From a virus: DNA of 32,825 nucleotides. The stretch covers positions 1 through 32,825 of the IMG/VR virus record IMGVR_UViG_3300021420_000096, one strand, 5' to 3'. The notes under the pieces were generated by a model, which saw nothing but the letters and a program-made list of their open reading frames with translations, searched no databases and was not told where the DNA came from. Shown here piece by piece: positions 7,731 through 14,902 of this stretch (positions are counted from its first letter, which is position 1; each line of letters starts with the position of its first letter). The position numbers and the translations under genes are program-made.

Positions 7731-8230
7731 GCCGCGCTTTCAAACCGCCGCAACATCTCGTCCCAAGACATATCGCAGGCGCCTCGCGAGAAGTTACTGA
7801 CAGTGATAGTGCGCTGACCATCTGCGATTGCATCGATGTGCATGTAGAAGACTGCCCTTTTCGGTAAATGCACGAGTGCAAAGCCATCGATAAGGCTCTT
7901 ATAGGATGCGAAGGTCCGTTGTAGTTGCCTGCTCCACCCGGTCGCACCATGGTTGCTAAAGTGCTCGCTCCTCGAAGCCTTGACCTGGAGCCTTCGATAA
8001 ATTCCATTAATTTCTACGTTCACGTCGGTATGCGCCCCGTTCTGAAGCGCCGCCTCATATCCTCGTATCTTGAGATCGAAGACGGTAAGGCCTTCGCCAA
8101 TATCTCCATTTCTCTGCGACATCTGCCCCCCTGGATGAGGCTGGTATCTGTCGTCACCGTCAGATAGCGGCTCCGCCGACTCCAGCTCTGTTCCAAAGAG
8201 ATCAACCACCACCGACCGCATCTTCATCAC
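7727..8230 (-). CDS. PD-(D/E)XK nuclease-like protein
   Basis: A 167-residue protein. The pattern GDIGEGLTVFDLKIRGY (Glu), TDVNVEINGIYRRLQVKAS (Asp, then Q-x-K in place of E-x-K) fits the PD-(D/E)XK fold seen in PDDEXK_5-type and resolvase-like enzymes. The start is uncertain: GTG at 8230 overlaps the upstream stop, and ATGs exist at 8227 and 8221. It is placed directly upstream of the RuvC-like gene, so one operon encodes two structure-type nucleases. An alternative is a non-catalytic member. Activity is inferred from motifs only. Confidence 0.7.
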   Translation of the reverse strand: MMKMRSVVVDLFGTELESAEPLSDGDDRYQPHPGGQMSQRNGDIGEGLTVFDLKIRGYEAALQNGAHTDVNVEINGIYRRLQVKASRSEHFSNHGATGWSRQLQRTFASYKSLIDGFALVHLPKRAVFYMHIDAIADGQRTITVSNFSRGACDMSWDEMLRRFESAA

Positions 8231-8601
8231 CCACGGGCAGCCCGAGCCTCAGCGCGCTGCAGCGCGGCAGAACCAAGCGGCGTCCCAACGAAGTCACCGA
8301 GCTTGTCCTTGAGCATGTCCAACTCGGCCGTCTGGTCAGGTTCAAGATCGAGCACAAGCGCGTCGATTTTCCGCTCCAGCTCGCGTTCCCGGATGATCTT
8401 CTTGAGCAGCTTCTTGTCGATGCCCTTGTTTGCCGCATCCTCATAGTCGGAGGCCATGGTCTCGCGGATTTTCTTGCACAGGCTCATGTATCGGCCGCGC
8501 TCGGATGCGAGATCGGCAAGACCGTGTTCGATCGCCGCGACCGAGGCTTTGACATCCTCATCGTCAGGCGTGTTGATGGCTTCGTTCGCTTTGCGGGCCA
8601 C
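8227..8601 (-). CDS. GapR/DUF2312-like helical DNA-binding protein
   Basis: A 124-residue helical protein. The segment GRYMSLCKKIRETMASDYEDAANKGIDKKLLKKIIRERELERK resembles the GapR family (alphaproteobacterial nucleoid protein that clamps overtwisted DNA). Phage homologues with an acidic C-terminal helix are common. It starts at a GTG with AAGGA upstream. It overlaps the end of the regulator gene upstream. A role in supporting phage replication or transcription topology is likely by family. The call rests on helix pattern, so moderate confidence. Confidence 0.6.
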   Translation of the reverse strand: MARKANEAINTPDDEDVKASVAAIEHGLADLASERGRYMSLCKKIRETMASDYEDAANKGIDKKLLKKIIRERELERKIDALVLDLEPDQTAELDMLKDKLGDFVGTPLGSAALQRAEARAARG

Positions 8602-8821
8602 GGCTGGATTCCTTCGGGTAAATATCAGGACGAATGAAGTACCGAGGGAGGCCGATGACGCGCTCTACCGCGAGTACGCGGAGCGGTGGCACCTTGTGCC
8701 ACATTCGGACCGCTGCCGGCGTGACGCCGCATTCCGCAGCGACGGCATTCCAGAGTCTGTACATGCTGATGTGGCGCATGGTGGCATCCCAAGGCGGTTT
8801 TAGAGCAGCGGGCGTTCCCAA
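8564..8821 (-). CDS. Cro/YdaS-like DNA-binding regulator
   Basis: An 85-residue protein. AECGVTPAAVRMWHKVPPLRVLAVERVIGLPRYFIRPDIYP is the YdaS/Cro-type helix-turn-helix with its typical RPDIYP end. I favour a TTG start at 8821 because a perfect GGAGGT lies 8 nt upstream; the ATG at 8779 has only a weak GGGA. It is the first gene of the minus-strand block and is divergent from the ERF operon. It likely controls the 8822-9011 intergenic switch region. Confidence 0.75.
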   Translation of the reverse strand: MGTPAALKPPWDATMRHISMYRLWNAVAAECGVTPAAVRMWHKVPPLRVLAVERVIGLPRYFIRPDIYPKESSRGPQSERSHQHA

Positions 8822-9011
8822 GATCGGTGACCTCCGACAAGCATTGCTAGTGGAGTGCAGGAGTCACCGTCAACAAACTTGAAGCGTGAAATCTAGGCGA
8901 ATGACCACATGTTCAGTTCTTTCGCCTAAAAAAATATAGCTCCTCCTGTTCCTTAGAGAACTGACAGCCAAAAAAACCTGTGGTCTAGTTTCCGCAAGGT
9001 AGGATTTCCCA
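8822..9011. promoter_or_regulatory. Divergent early control region
   Basis: A 190-nt gap between divergent early operons. It holds an AT-rich box CCTAAAAAAATATAGC (8925-8940), identical to one at 31581-31596. It also holds an inverted repeat GTTC-CTTAGA-GAAC (8949-8962) and GGTCTAGTTT (8982-8991), matching the left half of the palindrome at 31555. TATAGC in the AT-rich box has TTCAGT 17 nt upstream and could serve the plus operon, but this is a weak promoter match. Confidence 0.5.
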
Positions 9012-9761
9012 ATGACTGAACTGGCTCCGGCCGGCGCGACTATTGTCGCGCAGGCAGTGCAGACGGCTGCGCCGCGTTCCATCACGCCGATGGAAATGCT
9101 TGGACGCGCGATCGACGGTGGCGCCGGCATTGATGTGCTGGAAAAGCTGATGGCCCTGCAGGAGCGCTGGGAAGCGCGCCAGGCGCAGCGCGCTTTCGAT
9201 GAGGCCATCGCCGCGGCCAAGGTGGAGATCAAGCCGATCTTCAAGAACCGCGTGGTCGATTTCACCTCCGCCAGGGGACGCACGCACTATCGGCACGAGG
9301 ACATGGGCGAGATCGCCAAGACGGTTGACCCCGTGCTCGGCAAGTACGGGCTCTCGTATCGCTACCGTGCGACGTCGAACATCAATGAACCTGTCAGCGT
9401 GACCTGCGTCGTCACGGGCTTCGGTCACCGCGAGGAAACCACGCTAACCGCAGCCCGTGATGACACCGGCAACAAAAACGGCATCCAGGCGATTGGATCG
9501 ACCATCACCTTCCTGCAGCGCTATTCGCTCAAGGTTGCGCTCGGTCTTGCCGCTTCGAACGATGACGATGGTGCCGCAGCGACTGACGATCTTCTTATCA
9601 GCGAAGAGCAGATTGCCGCGCTGATGACGCTGGCCGCCGAGGTCAAGGCCGACGTGCCGAAATTCTGCAAGGTGCTCAAGGTCGAAAGACTCGACGAGGT
9701 CCCCGCGAGCAAGTTCCAGCACGCGATCGATCTGCTCAAGACCAAGCGGAAAGCATCATGA
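9012..9761 (+). CDS. erf: ERF-family single-strand annealing protein
   Basis: A 249-residue recombinase that would anneal complementary single strands exposed by the adjacent exonuclease. ERF features: QERWEARQAQRAFDEAIAAAK, KNRVVDFTSARGRTHYRHEDM, IAKTVDPVLGKYGLSYRY, then GSTITFLQRYSLKVALGL followed by an acidic segment. AGGATTTCCC before the ATG at 9012 provides a Shine-Dalgarno. It opens the plus-strand early operon and overlaps the YqaJ nuclease start by 4 nt. Together with NinB it forms a phage recombination module that can work without RecA. Confidence 0.93.
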   Translation: MTELAPAGATIVAQAVQTAAPRSITPMEMLGRAIDGGAGIDVLEKLMALQERWEARQAQRAFDEAIAAAKVEIKPIFKNRVVDFTSARGRTHYRHEDMGEIAKTVDPVLGKYGLSYRYRATSNINEPVSVTCVVTGFGHREETTLTAARDDTGNKNGIQAIGSTITFLQRYSLKVALGLAASNDDDGAAATDDLLISEEQIAALMTLAAEVKADVPKFCKVLKVERLDEVPASKFQHAIDLLKTKRKAS

Positions 9762-10393
9762 ACGAAGTAGTTCAAGGATCGCCGGAGTGGCATGCCTTGC
9801 GCTTGGGCAAGGTAACGGCATCGCGCGTCGCTGACGTGATCGCGCGCACCAAGGGCGGCTATGGCGCGTCGCGCGCCAACTACATGGCCGAGCTTATCAC
9901 TGAACGGCTGACGCACACGGTGCAGGAAGCCTATGTCACCGCTTCGATGCAGTGGGGTAAGGACCACGAGGAAGAAGCGCGCACGGCTTACGAGTTTCAC
10001 ACCGACAGCACGGTGGTGTCGGTCGGCTTTGTCATTCATCCAAACATTCAGTTTGCCGGCGCCAGCCCTGACGGCTTGGTGGGAATGCATGGCCTGATCG
10101 AAATGAAATGCCCCAACACGGCAACTCATATCGACACCCTGGTCAACCGAAAGCCGCCGTCGCGCTACACCGCACAGATTCAATTTCAACTGGCATGCAC
10201 CGGGCGTGCGTGGTGCGATTTTGTCTCGTTCGATCCTCGCGTGCCGGAGCGTATGCGGCTGTTCGTGTGCCGGGTGCCGCGTGATCCGATCATCATCGGT
10301 GATCTGGAAAAGGAAGTTCAGAAGTTCCTGGTCGAGGCCGACGCCAAGTACAAGCAACTGATCGCGCGCTACGGCGTGTTGGAGGCCGCATGA
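9758..10393 (+). CDS. YqaJ/λ-exonuclease-type recombination nuclease
   Basis: A 211-residue PD-(D/E)XK exonuclease. Signatures: SPEWHALRLGKVTASRV near the N-terminus (YqaJ motif), MQWGKDHEEEARTAYEF, GASPDGLVG (Asp), then LIEMKCPN (E-x-K). Length and order match λ Exo/YqaJ proteins. It would resect double-strand ends to give substrate for the ERF protein encoded just upstream. Both gene ends overlap neighbours by 4 nt, consistent with a co-translated pair. Confidence 0.93.
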   Translation: MNEVVQGSPEWHALRLGKVTASRVADVIARTKGGYGASRANYMAELITERLTHTVQEAYVTASMQWGKDHEEEARTAYEFHTDSTVVSVGFVIHPNIQFAGASPDGLVGMHGLIEMKCPNTATHIDTLVNRKPPSRYTAQIQFQLACTGRAWCDFVSFDPRVPERMRLFVCRVPRDPIIIGDLEKEVQKFLVEADAKYKQLIARYGVLEAA

Positions 10394-10899
10394 GCCGCGC
10401 CCTCATCGCGTTGAACAGCAAACTGGATCGCGAACGCGCGGTCACCTGGTTGCAGCGCTGTCCAACCGGCACCCGCGTCGAGTTCAAGGCGCCGAAGCGC
10501 ACGGTCGCGCAGAACGACAAGATGTGGGCGCTGCTCACTGACGTGGCGCGGCAGGTTGAATGGGACGGCAAGAAGCTTCGTCCCGCCGACTGGCGCGATC
10601 TGTTCATCGACGCGCTGAAGCGCGAGTTGCGCGTGGTGCCGCGTCTCGATGGCTATGGCGTGCTGACACTTGGCCGCTCCAGCTCCGATCTCGGCAAGGC
10701 CGAGATGAGCGACCTGATCGAGCTGATCTACGCCTTTGGTGCCAACCATGGCGTTGTCTTTCAAGAACCCGGCGGGGCCGCCCCTGCCGGCGGTGATCCA
10801 CCAACCCCCAACGGTGGATCATCGGCCGCGTCGCCTGATCCTCCCCAGGAAGTCGACGCGGCCAAACTTTCCGCCCTCCTGAAACAGAGGACCGCATGA
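10390..10899 (+). CDS. ninB: NinB-like recombination protein
   Basis: A 169-residue protein. The NinB pattern is visible: TRVEFKAPKRTVAQNDKMWALLTDVARQVEW, WRDLFIDALKRE, then a C-terminal SDLIELIYAFGANHGVVF. λ NinB (Orf) is a recombination mediator that helps load annealing or recombinase proteins on SSB-coated DNA. The last 45 residues are a Pro/Gly-rich tail absent from λ NinB. The gene overlaps YqaJ and the next gene by 4 nt each. Confidence 0.9.
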   Translation: MSRALIALNSKLDRERAVTWLQRCPTGTRVEFKAPKRTVAQNDKMWALLTDVARQVEWDGKKLRPADWRDLFIDALKRELRVVPRLDGYGVLTLGRSSSDLGKAEMSDLIELIYAFGANHGVVFQEPGGAAPAGGDPPTPNGGSSAASPDPPQEVDAAKLSALLKQRTA

Positions 10900-11867
10900 C
10901 CGTGGTGCAATTGGACAAGACCCGCAAGATTCCGAAGTCGGCGATCTCCAGCATGGAGACGATGCTGTTCACGCGGGATCAGGCGACGAGTTGGGTGATC
11001 CCGCCGTTCCAGCGCCCGCTTCGGGTCAACGACAAGGTGCGTGCGCTGGCAGAAGACCTGAAAGCCAACGGCGGCTTCATCTCAGGCGTACTGACGCTGG
11101 GCAAACTGAAGGGCGATCGCGTGACTTATCTCGTCGATGGCCAGCACCGCATCGAGTCACTCAAGATATCGGAGTTGCCCGAAGCCATCGCCGATGTTCG
11201 GACCTGCACCTATGACAGCATGGCTGATATGGCCGATGACTTCGTGTTGCTGCAGCAATCGCTGGTGCGCATGCGGCCCGACGACGTGCTGCGTGGTCTG
11301 GAAGCTTCGACCCATAGCTTGCAAGTGATTGGCAAGACCTGTCCCTTCGTCGGTTATGACCAGATACGGAAGGGCAATGACCGCGCGCCGATCGTGAGCA
11401 TGTCGGCAGTTCTCAAGCTCTGGCAGGGCTCGAAGCCGGAGACGCCGGCCCGGCATTCGGGTTCGACCACGGCAACGCTGGTTGCCAAGGAGATTGATGA
11501 CCTTGAGGTCACCAACCTCTGCAAGTTCTTGCATCTCGCGCATGGTGCATGGGGCCGCGACGCCAACTATGCGCGGCTATGGAACGGTCTCAACCTCTGT
11601 CTGTGCATGTGGATGTACCGCCGCCTGGTGCTGCAGCAGGATCGCACCGCCAAGCGCGCGGCGGTCTTGAACACCGAGCAGTTCAAGAAGTGCCTGATGG
11701 CGATCTCGGCGAGTGCTGAGTACATCGACTGGCTCGGCGGCCGTGTGCTGACCGACTTCCATCGGCTGCCCTGCTATCGCCGGCTCAAGGCGATCTTCGC
11801 TGCGCGGCTCAAGGCCGAGGGCATGGACAATCCGAAATTCCCGTCACCAGCGTGGAGCGTGAGTTGA
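10896..11867 (+). CDS. DGQHR/ParB-Srx-like domain protein
   Basis: A 323-residue protein. Residues about 30-80 show the ParB/sulfiredoxin-like fold: PPFQRPLRVNDKVRALAEDL, then YLVDGQHRIESLK, the DGQHR motif also found in DndB-type regulators and DUF262 proteins. The C-terminal 200 residues are helical and unassigned, with a Cys-rich LNLCLCMWMYRRL. Its position right after the recombination genes suggests DNA modification, nuclease or regulatory work, but no substrate can be inferred. The stop overlaps the ATG of a 29-residue membrane peptide. Confidence 0.75.
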   Translation: MTVVQLDKTRKIPKSAISSMETMLFTRDQATSWVIPPFQRPLRVNDKVRALAEDLKANGGFISGVLTLGKLKGDRVTYLVDGQHRIESLKISELPEAIADVRTCTYDSMADMADDFVLLQQSLVRMRPDDVLRGLEASTHSLQVIGKTCPFVGYDQIRKGNDRAPIVSMSAVLKLWQGSKPETPARHSGSTTATLVAKEIDDLEVTNLCKFLHLAHGAWGRDANYARLWNGLNLCLCMWMYRRLVLQQDRTAKRAAVLNTEQFKKCLMAISASAEYIDWLGGRVLTDFHRLPCYRRLKAIFAARLKAEGMDNPKFPSPAWSVS

Positions 11868-11956
11868 TGTCGGCTGAGGAATTGGTGGGCTGGTTCCTGG
11901 TCGGGTTTGGTGCCGGACTACTGTTGTGGGCTTGGATCAATAGACCTCAGCCGTGA
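11867..11956 (+). CDS. 29-residue membrane microprotein
   Basis: A very short frame, TGATG-coupled to the DGQHR gene and ending in a GTGA overlap with the HNH gene. Sequence: MSAEELVGWFLVGFGAGLLL, then WAWINRPQP. It is a single membrane helix with a GxGAG patch. The two-sided coupling in an otherwise gap-free operon argues it is translated. Similar one-helix peptides occur at 23821, 24898 and 31708. Confidence 0.65.
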   Translation: MSAEELVGWFLVGFGAGLLLWAWINRPQP

Positions 11957-12339
11957 GCCGTAGCGTCGATGAATGGATTGGCAAGACCGACGACACGCCG
12001 GTCCCGCCGCGGGTTCGCTTAAGGGTCTTTCGAAAGAACGAGGGCATCTGTCGCATCTGCAAGACCAAGATCATCGGCAAACGTTGGGTGTGTGATCATA
12101 CCTTGGCGATCATTAACGGAGGAGAGAACCGCGAGAGCAACCTGCAGCCGATCCATGAGGCTTGTGACAAGACGGCTAAGACGCCAGCAGACGTCGCAGT
12201 GAAGGCGAAGAACGATGCGGTGGCGATGCGCCACATCGGGATCAAGAAACGAAAGGGCCGCCCGATGCCGGGCTCACGAGACAGCGGCATCAAGATGAAG
12301 ATTGGTGGGGGATTTGAATGGCGAAAGAAAAACGAGTGA
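11953..12339 (+). CDS. HNH endonuclease (second copy type)
   Basis: A 128-residue protein starting at GTG. The HNH motif reads CRICKTKI (zinc pair), WVCDHTLAIINGGEN (His), RESNLQPIHEACDKTAKT (N and H). A basic C-terminus (KKRKGRPMPGSR) probably binds DNA. This class is common in rhizobial phages and differs from the HNH at 5063 in spacing and length. It overlaps the RHH gene downstream by 22 nt. Confidence 0.88.
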   Translation: MSRSVDEWIGKTDDTPVPPRVRLRVFRKNEGICRICKTKIIGKRWVCDHTLAIINGGENRESNLQPIHEACDKTAKTPADVAVKAKNDAVAMRHIGIKKRKGRPMPGSRDSGIKMKIGGGFEWRKKNE

Positions 12340-12524
12340 ACCGGCTGACGATCATGTTCTCGGATACGGAGCTGGCCAAGATCGATGAGGCGGCAGCGGC
12401 GCTCGGCCACAAGAGGGCAACGTTCATTCGCAACTCGGCACTGCTCGATGCATGGAAGATCATGCAATCCGCAACCACGAATATAAAGGACCACCGAAGT
12501 GCAACACGACTTTATTCTTCTTGA
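12318..12524 (+). CDS. Ribbon-helix-helix DNA-binding protein
   Basis: A 68-residue protein. VNRLTIMFSDTELAKIDEAAAALGHKRATFIRNSALLDAW is a standard RHH (CopG/MetJ-like) strand-helix-helix with the usual K-R-[AS]-x-[FL]-[IV]-R turn. It likely binds as a dimer. Both ends overlap neighbours (22 and 26 nt), so it is strongly coupled to HNH and VWA genes. It may autoregulate the operon or pair with the VWA gene; no toxin-like partner is evident. Confidence 0.8.
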   Translation: MAKEKRVNRLTIMFSDTELAKIDEAAAALGHKRATFIRNSALLDAWKIMQSATTNIKDHRSATRLYSS

Positions 12525-13128
12525 TCGGTCCGGCTCGATGGAATCGCGCTGGGATGAAGCGGTCAATTCCGTCAACTCCTATGTCGCGAAGCTCGCCGAA
12601 GACAAGGTCGACACCGGGGTGACCTTGGTGGTGTTCGACAACGGCACCGATGGCAAGCTCGACTTCAGGATCATCCGCGACCGCATCATTCCGTCAACCT
12701 GGCACAAGGTCAGTCACAGCGAGGTCTCGCCGCGCAACGGTACGCCTTTGAATGATGCGACCGCACGCATCGTGTCGCTGGCGGAGGCCGGCGGCTACGA
12801 CAAGCTCGCTATCATCATCATGACGGATGGCCTGGAGAACGCGTCCCACGAATACCCGGGCTATGTGGGCACGCAGCGGATCAAGGCGATGCTCGATCGG
12901 TGCCGCGCCAAGAACTGGCAGGTCATCTACCTCGGCGCGAACTTCGATAACGCCGCGCAAGCGCAGAGCTACGGCAATCTGCGCGGTCAGACGATCTCGG
13001 CTTCCGCGGGCACCATGGGTCAGCACGTCAACAGCATGGCTCGCAAGCGCGCGGACTATGCCACCGGTCAGTCCGCCACCATGGACTGGAGCGAGGAAGA
13101 GAAGACGGAGCTGAACAAGAAGGATTGA
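12499..13128 (+). CDS. von Willebrand factor A (VWA) domain protein
   Basis: A 209-residue protein made almost only of a VWA fold. All parts of the MIDAS metal site are present: LLDRSGSMESRW (DxSxS) near residue 8, RNGTPLNDA (Thr) near residue 78, and IIIMTDGLEN (Asp) near residue 103. It has a GTG start, no signal peptide and no membrane helix, so it acts in the cytoplasm. Cytosolic VWA proteins usually work with a MoxR-type AAA+ ATPase, but none is present here. It could be a metal-dependent protein-interaction module acting on host machinery. Confidence 0.88.
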   Translation: MQHDFILLDRSGSMESRWDEAVNSVNSYVAKLAEDKVDTGVTLVVFDNGTDGKLDFRIIRDRIIPSTWHKVSHSEVSPRNGTPLNDATARIVSLAEAGGYDKLAIIIMTDGLENASHEYPGYVGTQRIKAMLDRCRAKNWQVIYLGANFDNAAQAQSYGNLRGQTISASAGTMGQHVNSMARKRADYATGQSATMDWSEEEKTELNKKD

Positions 13129-13134
13129 TGGGAA

Positions 13135-13323
13135 GTGTCCAAAGCTTTGAGACTTCGCCGCCGCAAGATCGACGACGCCAAACTCAAAGAGCTTTGGCAG
13201 TCACGCAAGACCGAGATGGAGATCGGCCAGATCATGGGTCACGACCCGAGCACGTTGCGCCGCCGCGCAATCAAGATCGGGCTTCCCTCGTCTCGCCGCG
13301 AGATTTGGAAAACTCAAACCTAA
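13135..13323 (+). CDS. Small basic helix-turn-helix protein
   Basis: A 62-residue protein from a GTG start. RKIDDAKLKELWQSRKTEMEIGQIMGHDPSTLRRRAIKIGLP is a short homeodomain-like HTH (DDAxLxELW...IGxxxG...LRRRAxKIGLP), as in GcrA-like or resolvase-type small regulators. GATGGGA upstream may serve as the ribosome-binding site. It lies 7 nt after the VWA stop. Confidence 0.7.
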   Translation: MSKALRLRRRKIDDAKLKELWQSRKTEMEIGQIMGHDPSTLRRRAIKIGLPSSRREIWKTQT

Positions 13324-13334
13324 CCGGAGTATCT

Positions 13335-13814
13335 ATGAAGCGCGTGTTCTTTTTCGGCGTGATCGCGTACTCGATCGCGATCTTGCTGCTCAACGATCTT
13401 GCCATCGCGGTCAATTCCACCGGGACCGCCGCGGCGCCATGGATCGCAAAATGCCTGATCGATATCTGCTTTGCCGGCTCGGCGTTCTTTGCGCTGTTCG
13501 GCGACAGGATCGAATGGGATGACGATGAGGAGGGTATCCATGCCGAGGACGTCAAGGTGCCCTCGACCTGGCTCTACGGCACCTTCGGGCTCAACCTGTT
13601 CTGCAACTTCGGTTGGCATGGATACGAGTTTGCCAGTCTGAGCGGAGTCGAGTCGCTCTACAACGCGGCGTGGTTCTTCGCCGAGTTTATCGCGATGGGC
13701 CTCACGATCATCCTGTTCCGGCATGCCCGCGATGTTGCTCGCCGTGAGGCTCGCCGTGCACGCGCAAACCAAGGGCTGGCTCCGGAGGCCCGACGCCCGC
13801 GTTCGGCGCTGTGA
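13335..13814 (+). CDS. Four-helix integral membrane protein
   Basis: A 159-residue protein. The chosen ATG at 13335 has CGGAG upstream; a longer in-frame version would overlap the HTH gene with no conserved content. Hydrophobic segments: FFFGVIAYSIAILLLNDLAIAV, WIAKCLIDICFAGSAFFALF, STWLYGTFGLNLFCNFGW and AAWFFAEFIAMGLTIILF. The loop between helices 2 and 3 is very acidic (EWDDDEEGIHAED). Function is unknown; superinfection exclusion would be one possible role for an early phage membrane protein. Confidence 0.75.
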   Translation: MKRVFFFGVIAYSIAILLLNDLAIAVNSTGTAAAPWIAKCLIDICFAGSAFFALFGDRIEWDDDEEGIHAEDVKVPSTWLYGTFGLNLFCNFGWHGYEFASLSGVESLYNAAWFFAEFIAMGLTIILFRHARDVARREARRARANQGLAPEARRPRSAL

Positions 13815-13827
13815 TCTGGACTGCGCC

Positions 13828-13989
13828 ATGCACCATCGGAACATATCGACCTATCTTGCTTTCGCGTCGTTGTGCACCGGAGCGTTCATGGCGCAGCCGT
13901 CGATGGCGGCGCTGATAGCAGACGCTATCAACGCCTGCCTGCTCTGTTCGGTGATCTGGTTCGCGCATCGGGAGGGCCGTCGCAAATGA
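13828..13989 (+). CDS. Small membrane protein
   Basis: A 53-residue protein with two short hydrophobic segments (ISTYLAFASLCTGAFMA, and LIADAINACLLCSVIWFA) and a basic end (HREGRRK). Its stop overlaps the ATG of the next gene (ATGA). Shine-Dalgarno is weak. It follows the four-helix protein and may act with it. Confidence 0.55.
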   Translation: MHHRNISTYLAFASLCTGAFMAQPSMAALIADAINACLLCSVIWFAHREGRRK

Positions 13990-14480
13990 CGCCACTCGCA
14001 CACCAAATTATCCAAGACGTCGCGGCCGCGTGGGGAGTCAATCCGGAATTGGTCGCGGGCAAATGCCGGCGCAAGCGCCTGGTCTGCGCGAGGATCGACG
14101 CGGTTAAACGAATGAAGGCCGCCGGTTATTCCCCAACCAAGATCGGTAGGCAGCTTGGCCAGGATCACACGACCATTCTGTTTTACCTCGGGCGCAAGAA
14201 GGGCAGGAAGCCGCCAGCGCCGGAGTGGAAGACGCCGCAGGTGCGGCATGTGCGCTGGATCAACGCGCCCGGCGGACTGCGGGCGCCCGCCAAGGTCGAG
14301 CGCTACCTGATTCCTTATGCCGGCGCCGACTGGACTGAGTACCGATGGAAAGAACGTCCAATCAGGGATTCGAGTGATGAACGATACGGACAAGCAGGAG
14401 ATCGAGCACGAGATCAGCAACCCGCATGTCAGCGTGTTGCGCGAACAGAGCTACGCTTTGATCGCGATCAAGCCGCGTAA
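13986..14480 (+). CDS. DnaA domain IV-like DNA-binding protein
   Basis: A 164-residue protein. The first 75 residues match the DnaA C-terminal DNA-binding domain: QIIQDVAAAWGVNPELVAGKCRRKRLV, then ARIDAVKRMKAAGYSPTKIGRQLGQDHTTILFYL (the DHTT recognition signature). The AAA+ part of DnaA is missing. Such stand-alone domain IV proteins could bind DnaA boxes and affect host or phage replication. The last 35 residues overlap the next gene by 104 nt and look non-native. A TGA in another frame abuts the next ATG (14375-14379), so a frameshift near the 3' end is possible. Confidence 0.75.
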   Translation: MTPLAHQIIQDVAAAWGVNPELVAGKCRRKRLVCARIDAVKRMKAAGYSPTKIGRQLGQDHTTILFYLGRKKGRKPPAPEWKTPQVRHVRWINAPGGLRAPAKVERYLIPYAGADWTEYRWKERPIRDSSDERYGQAGDRARDQQPACQRVARTELRFDRDQAA

Positions 14481-14559
14481 GCATAGGCAGCAAGGTCGGA
14501 TCGAGCAGGCGCACCGCAAGATCGCGGAACGGAAATCGAAGGGGAATAGCGATGGCTAA
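14377..14559 (+). CDS. Small basic protein of unknown function
   Basis: A 60-residue protein (MNDTDKQEIEHEISNPHVSV, then a Lys/Arg-rich helix). AGGGA lies 8 nt upstream of the ATG. It starts inside the DnaA-like gene in another frame and overlaps the next small gene by 8 nt. The codon phase looks real for most of its length. Confidence 0.6.
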   Translation: MNDTDKQEIEHEISNPHVSVLREQSYALIAIKPRKHRQQGRIEQAHRKIAERKSKGNSDG

Positions 14560-14692
14560 GATTTTGAGAAAGACGCGCGACAAGCTCAACACGCGGCGCA
14601 ACGCGCATGCCGCAACACTCAAGTCATTGCCTTCGAGCGTCAACCCGGTCTCGTACCGGCAACCAGGCTCGATGAAGCGCAGAAAGGGGTGA
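14552..14692 (+). CDS. Small Arg/Lys-rich protein
   Basis: A 46-residue frame with AAGGGGA upstream of ATG 14552, ending 6 nt before the next gene. It encodes MAKILRKTRDKLNTRRNAHA and continues to PGSMKRRKG. Very basic and probably unstructured or nucleic-acid binding. Tight spacing and the good ribosome-binding site support translation. Confidence 0.6.
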   Translation: MAKILRKTRDKLNTRRNAHAATLKSLPSSVNPVSYRQPGSMKRRKG

Positions 14693-14698
14693 GAAGCG

Positions 14699-14902
14699 AT
14701 GAAGTTCTCCAACCAGGTGAAGCTCGGTGAGATCGAGCGTGAGCTGAGCTATCGCCACCACGTGTTCAAGAAGCTGGTCGATCAGGGCAAGCTATCGCTC
14801 GATACCGCGCAACGCCGCATCGCGATCTTGACCGAGATCGCGGACGAGTATCGCGACAAGCTCAAGGAAGGCACGCTGTTTCAAGATGGAGTGGAGCAAT
14901 GA
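14699..14902 (+). CDS. Small helical protein of unknown function
   Basis: A 67-residue protein: VKLGEIERELSYRHHVFKKL, then KLSLDTAQRRIAILTEIADEYRDKL. Two amphipathic helices, common among rhizobial phage early proteins; no function known. GAGAAGCG precedes the ATG, and the stop overlaps the next ATG (ATGA). Confidence 0.7.
   Translation: MKFSNQVKLGEIERELSYRHHVFKKLVDQGKLSLDTAQRRIAILTEIADEYRDKLKEGTLFQDGVEQ

Noticed and set aside
9521-10357. Minus-strand frame of 278 codons
   Set aside because: Antisense shadow of erf and the YqaJ nuclease gene.
12318-13128. Toxin-antitoxin pair (RHH plus VWA)
   Set aside because: The VWA protein has no known toxin fold; pairing is by overlap only.
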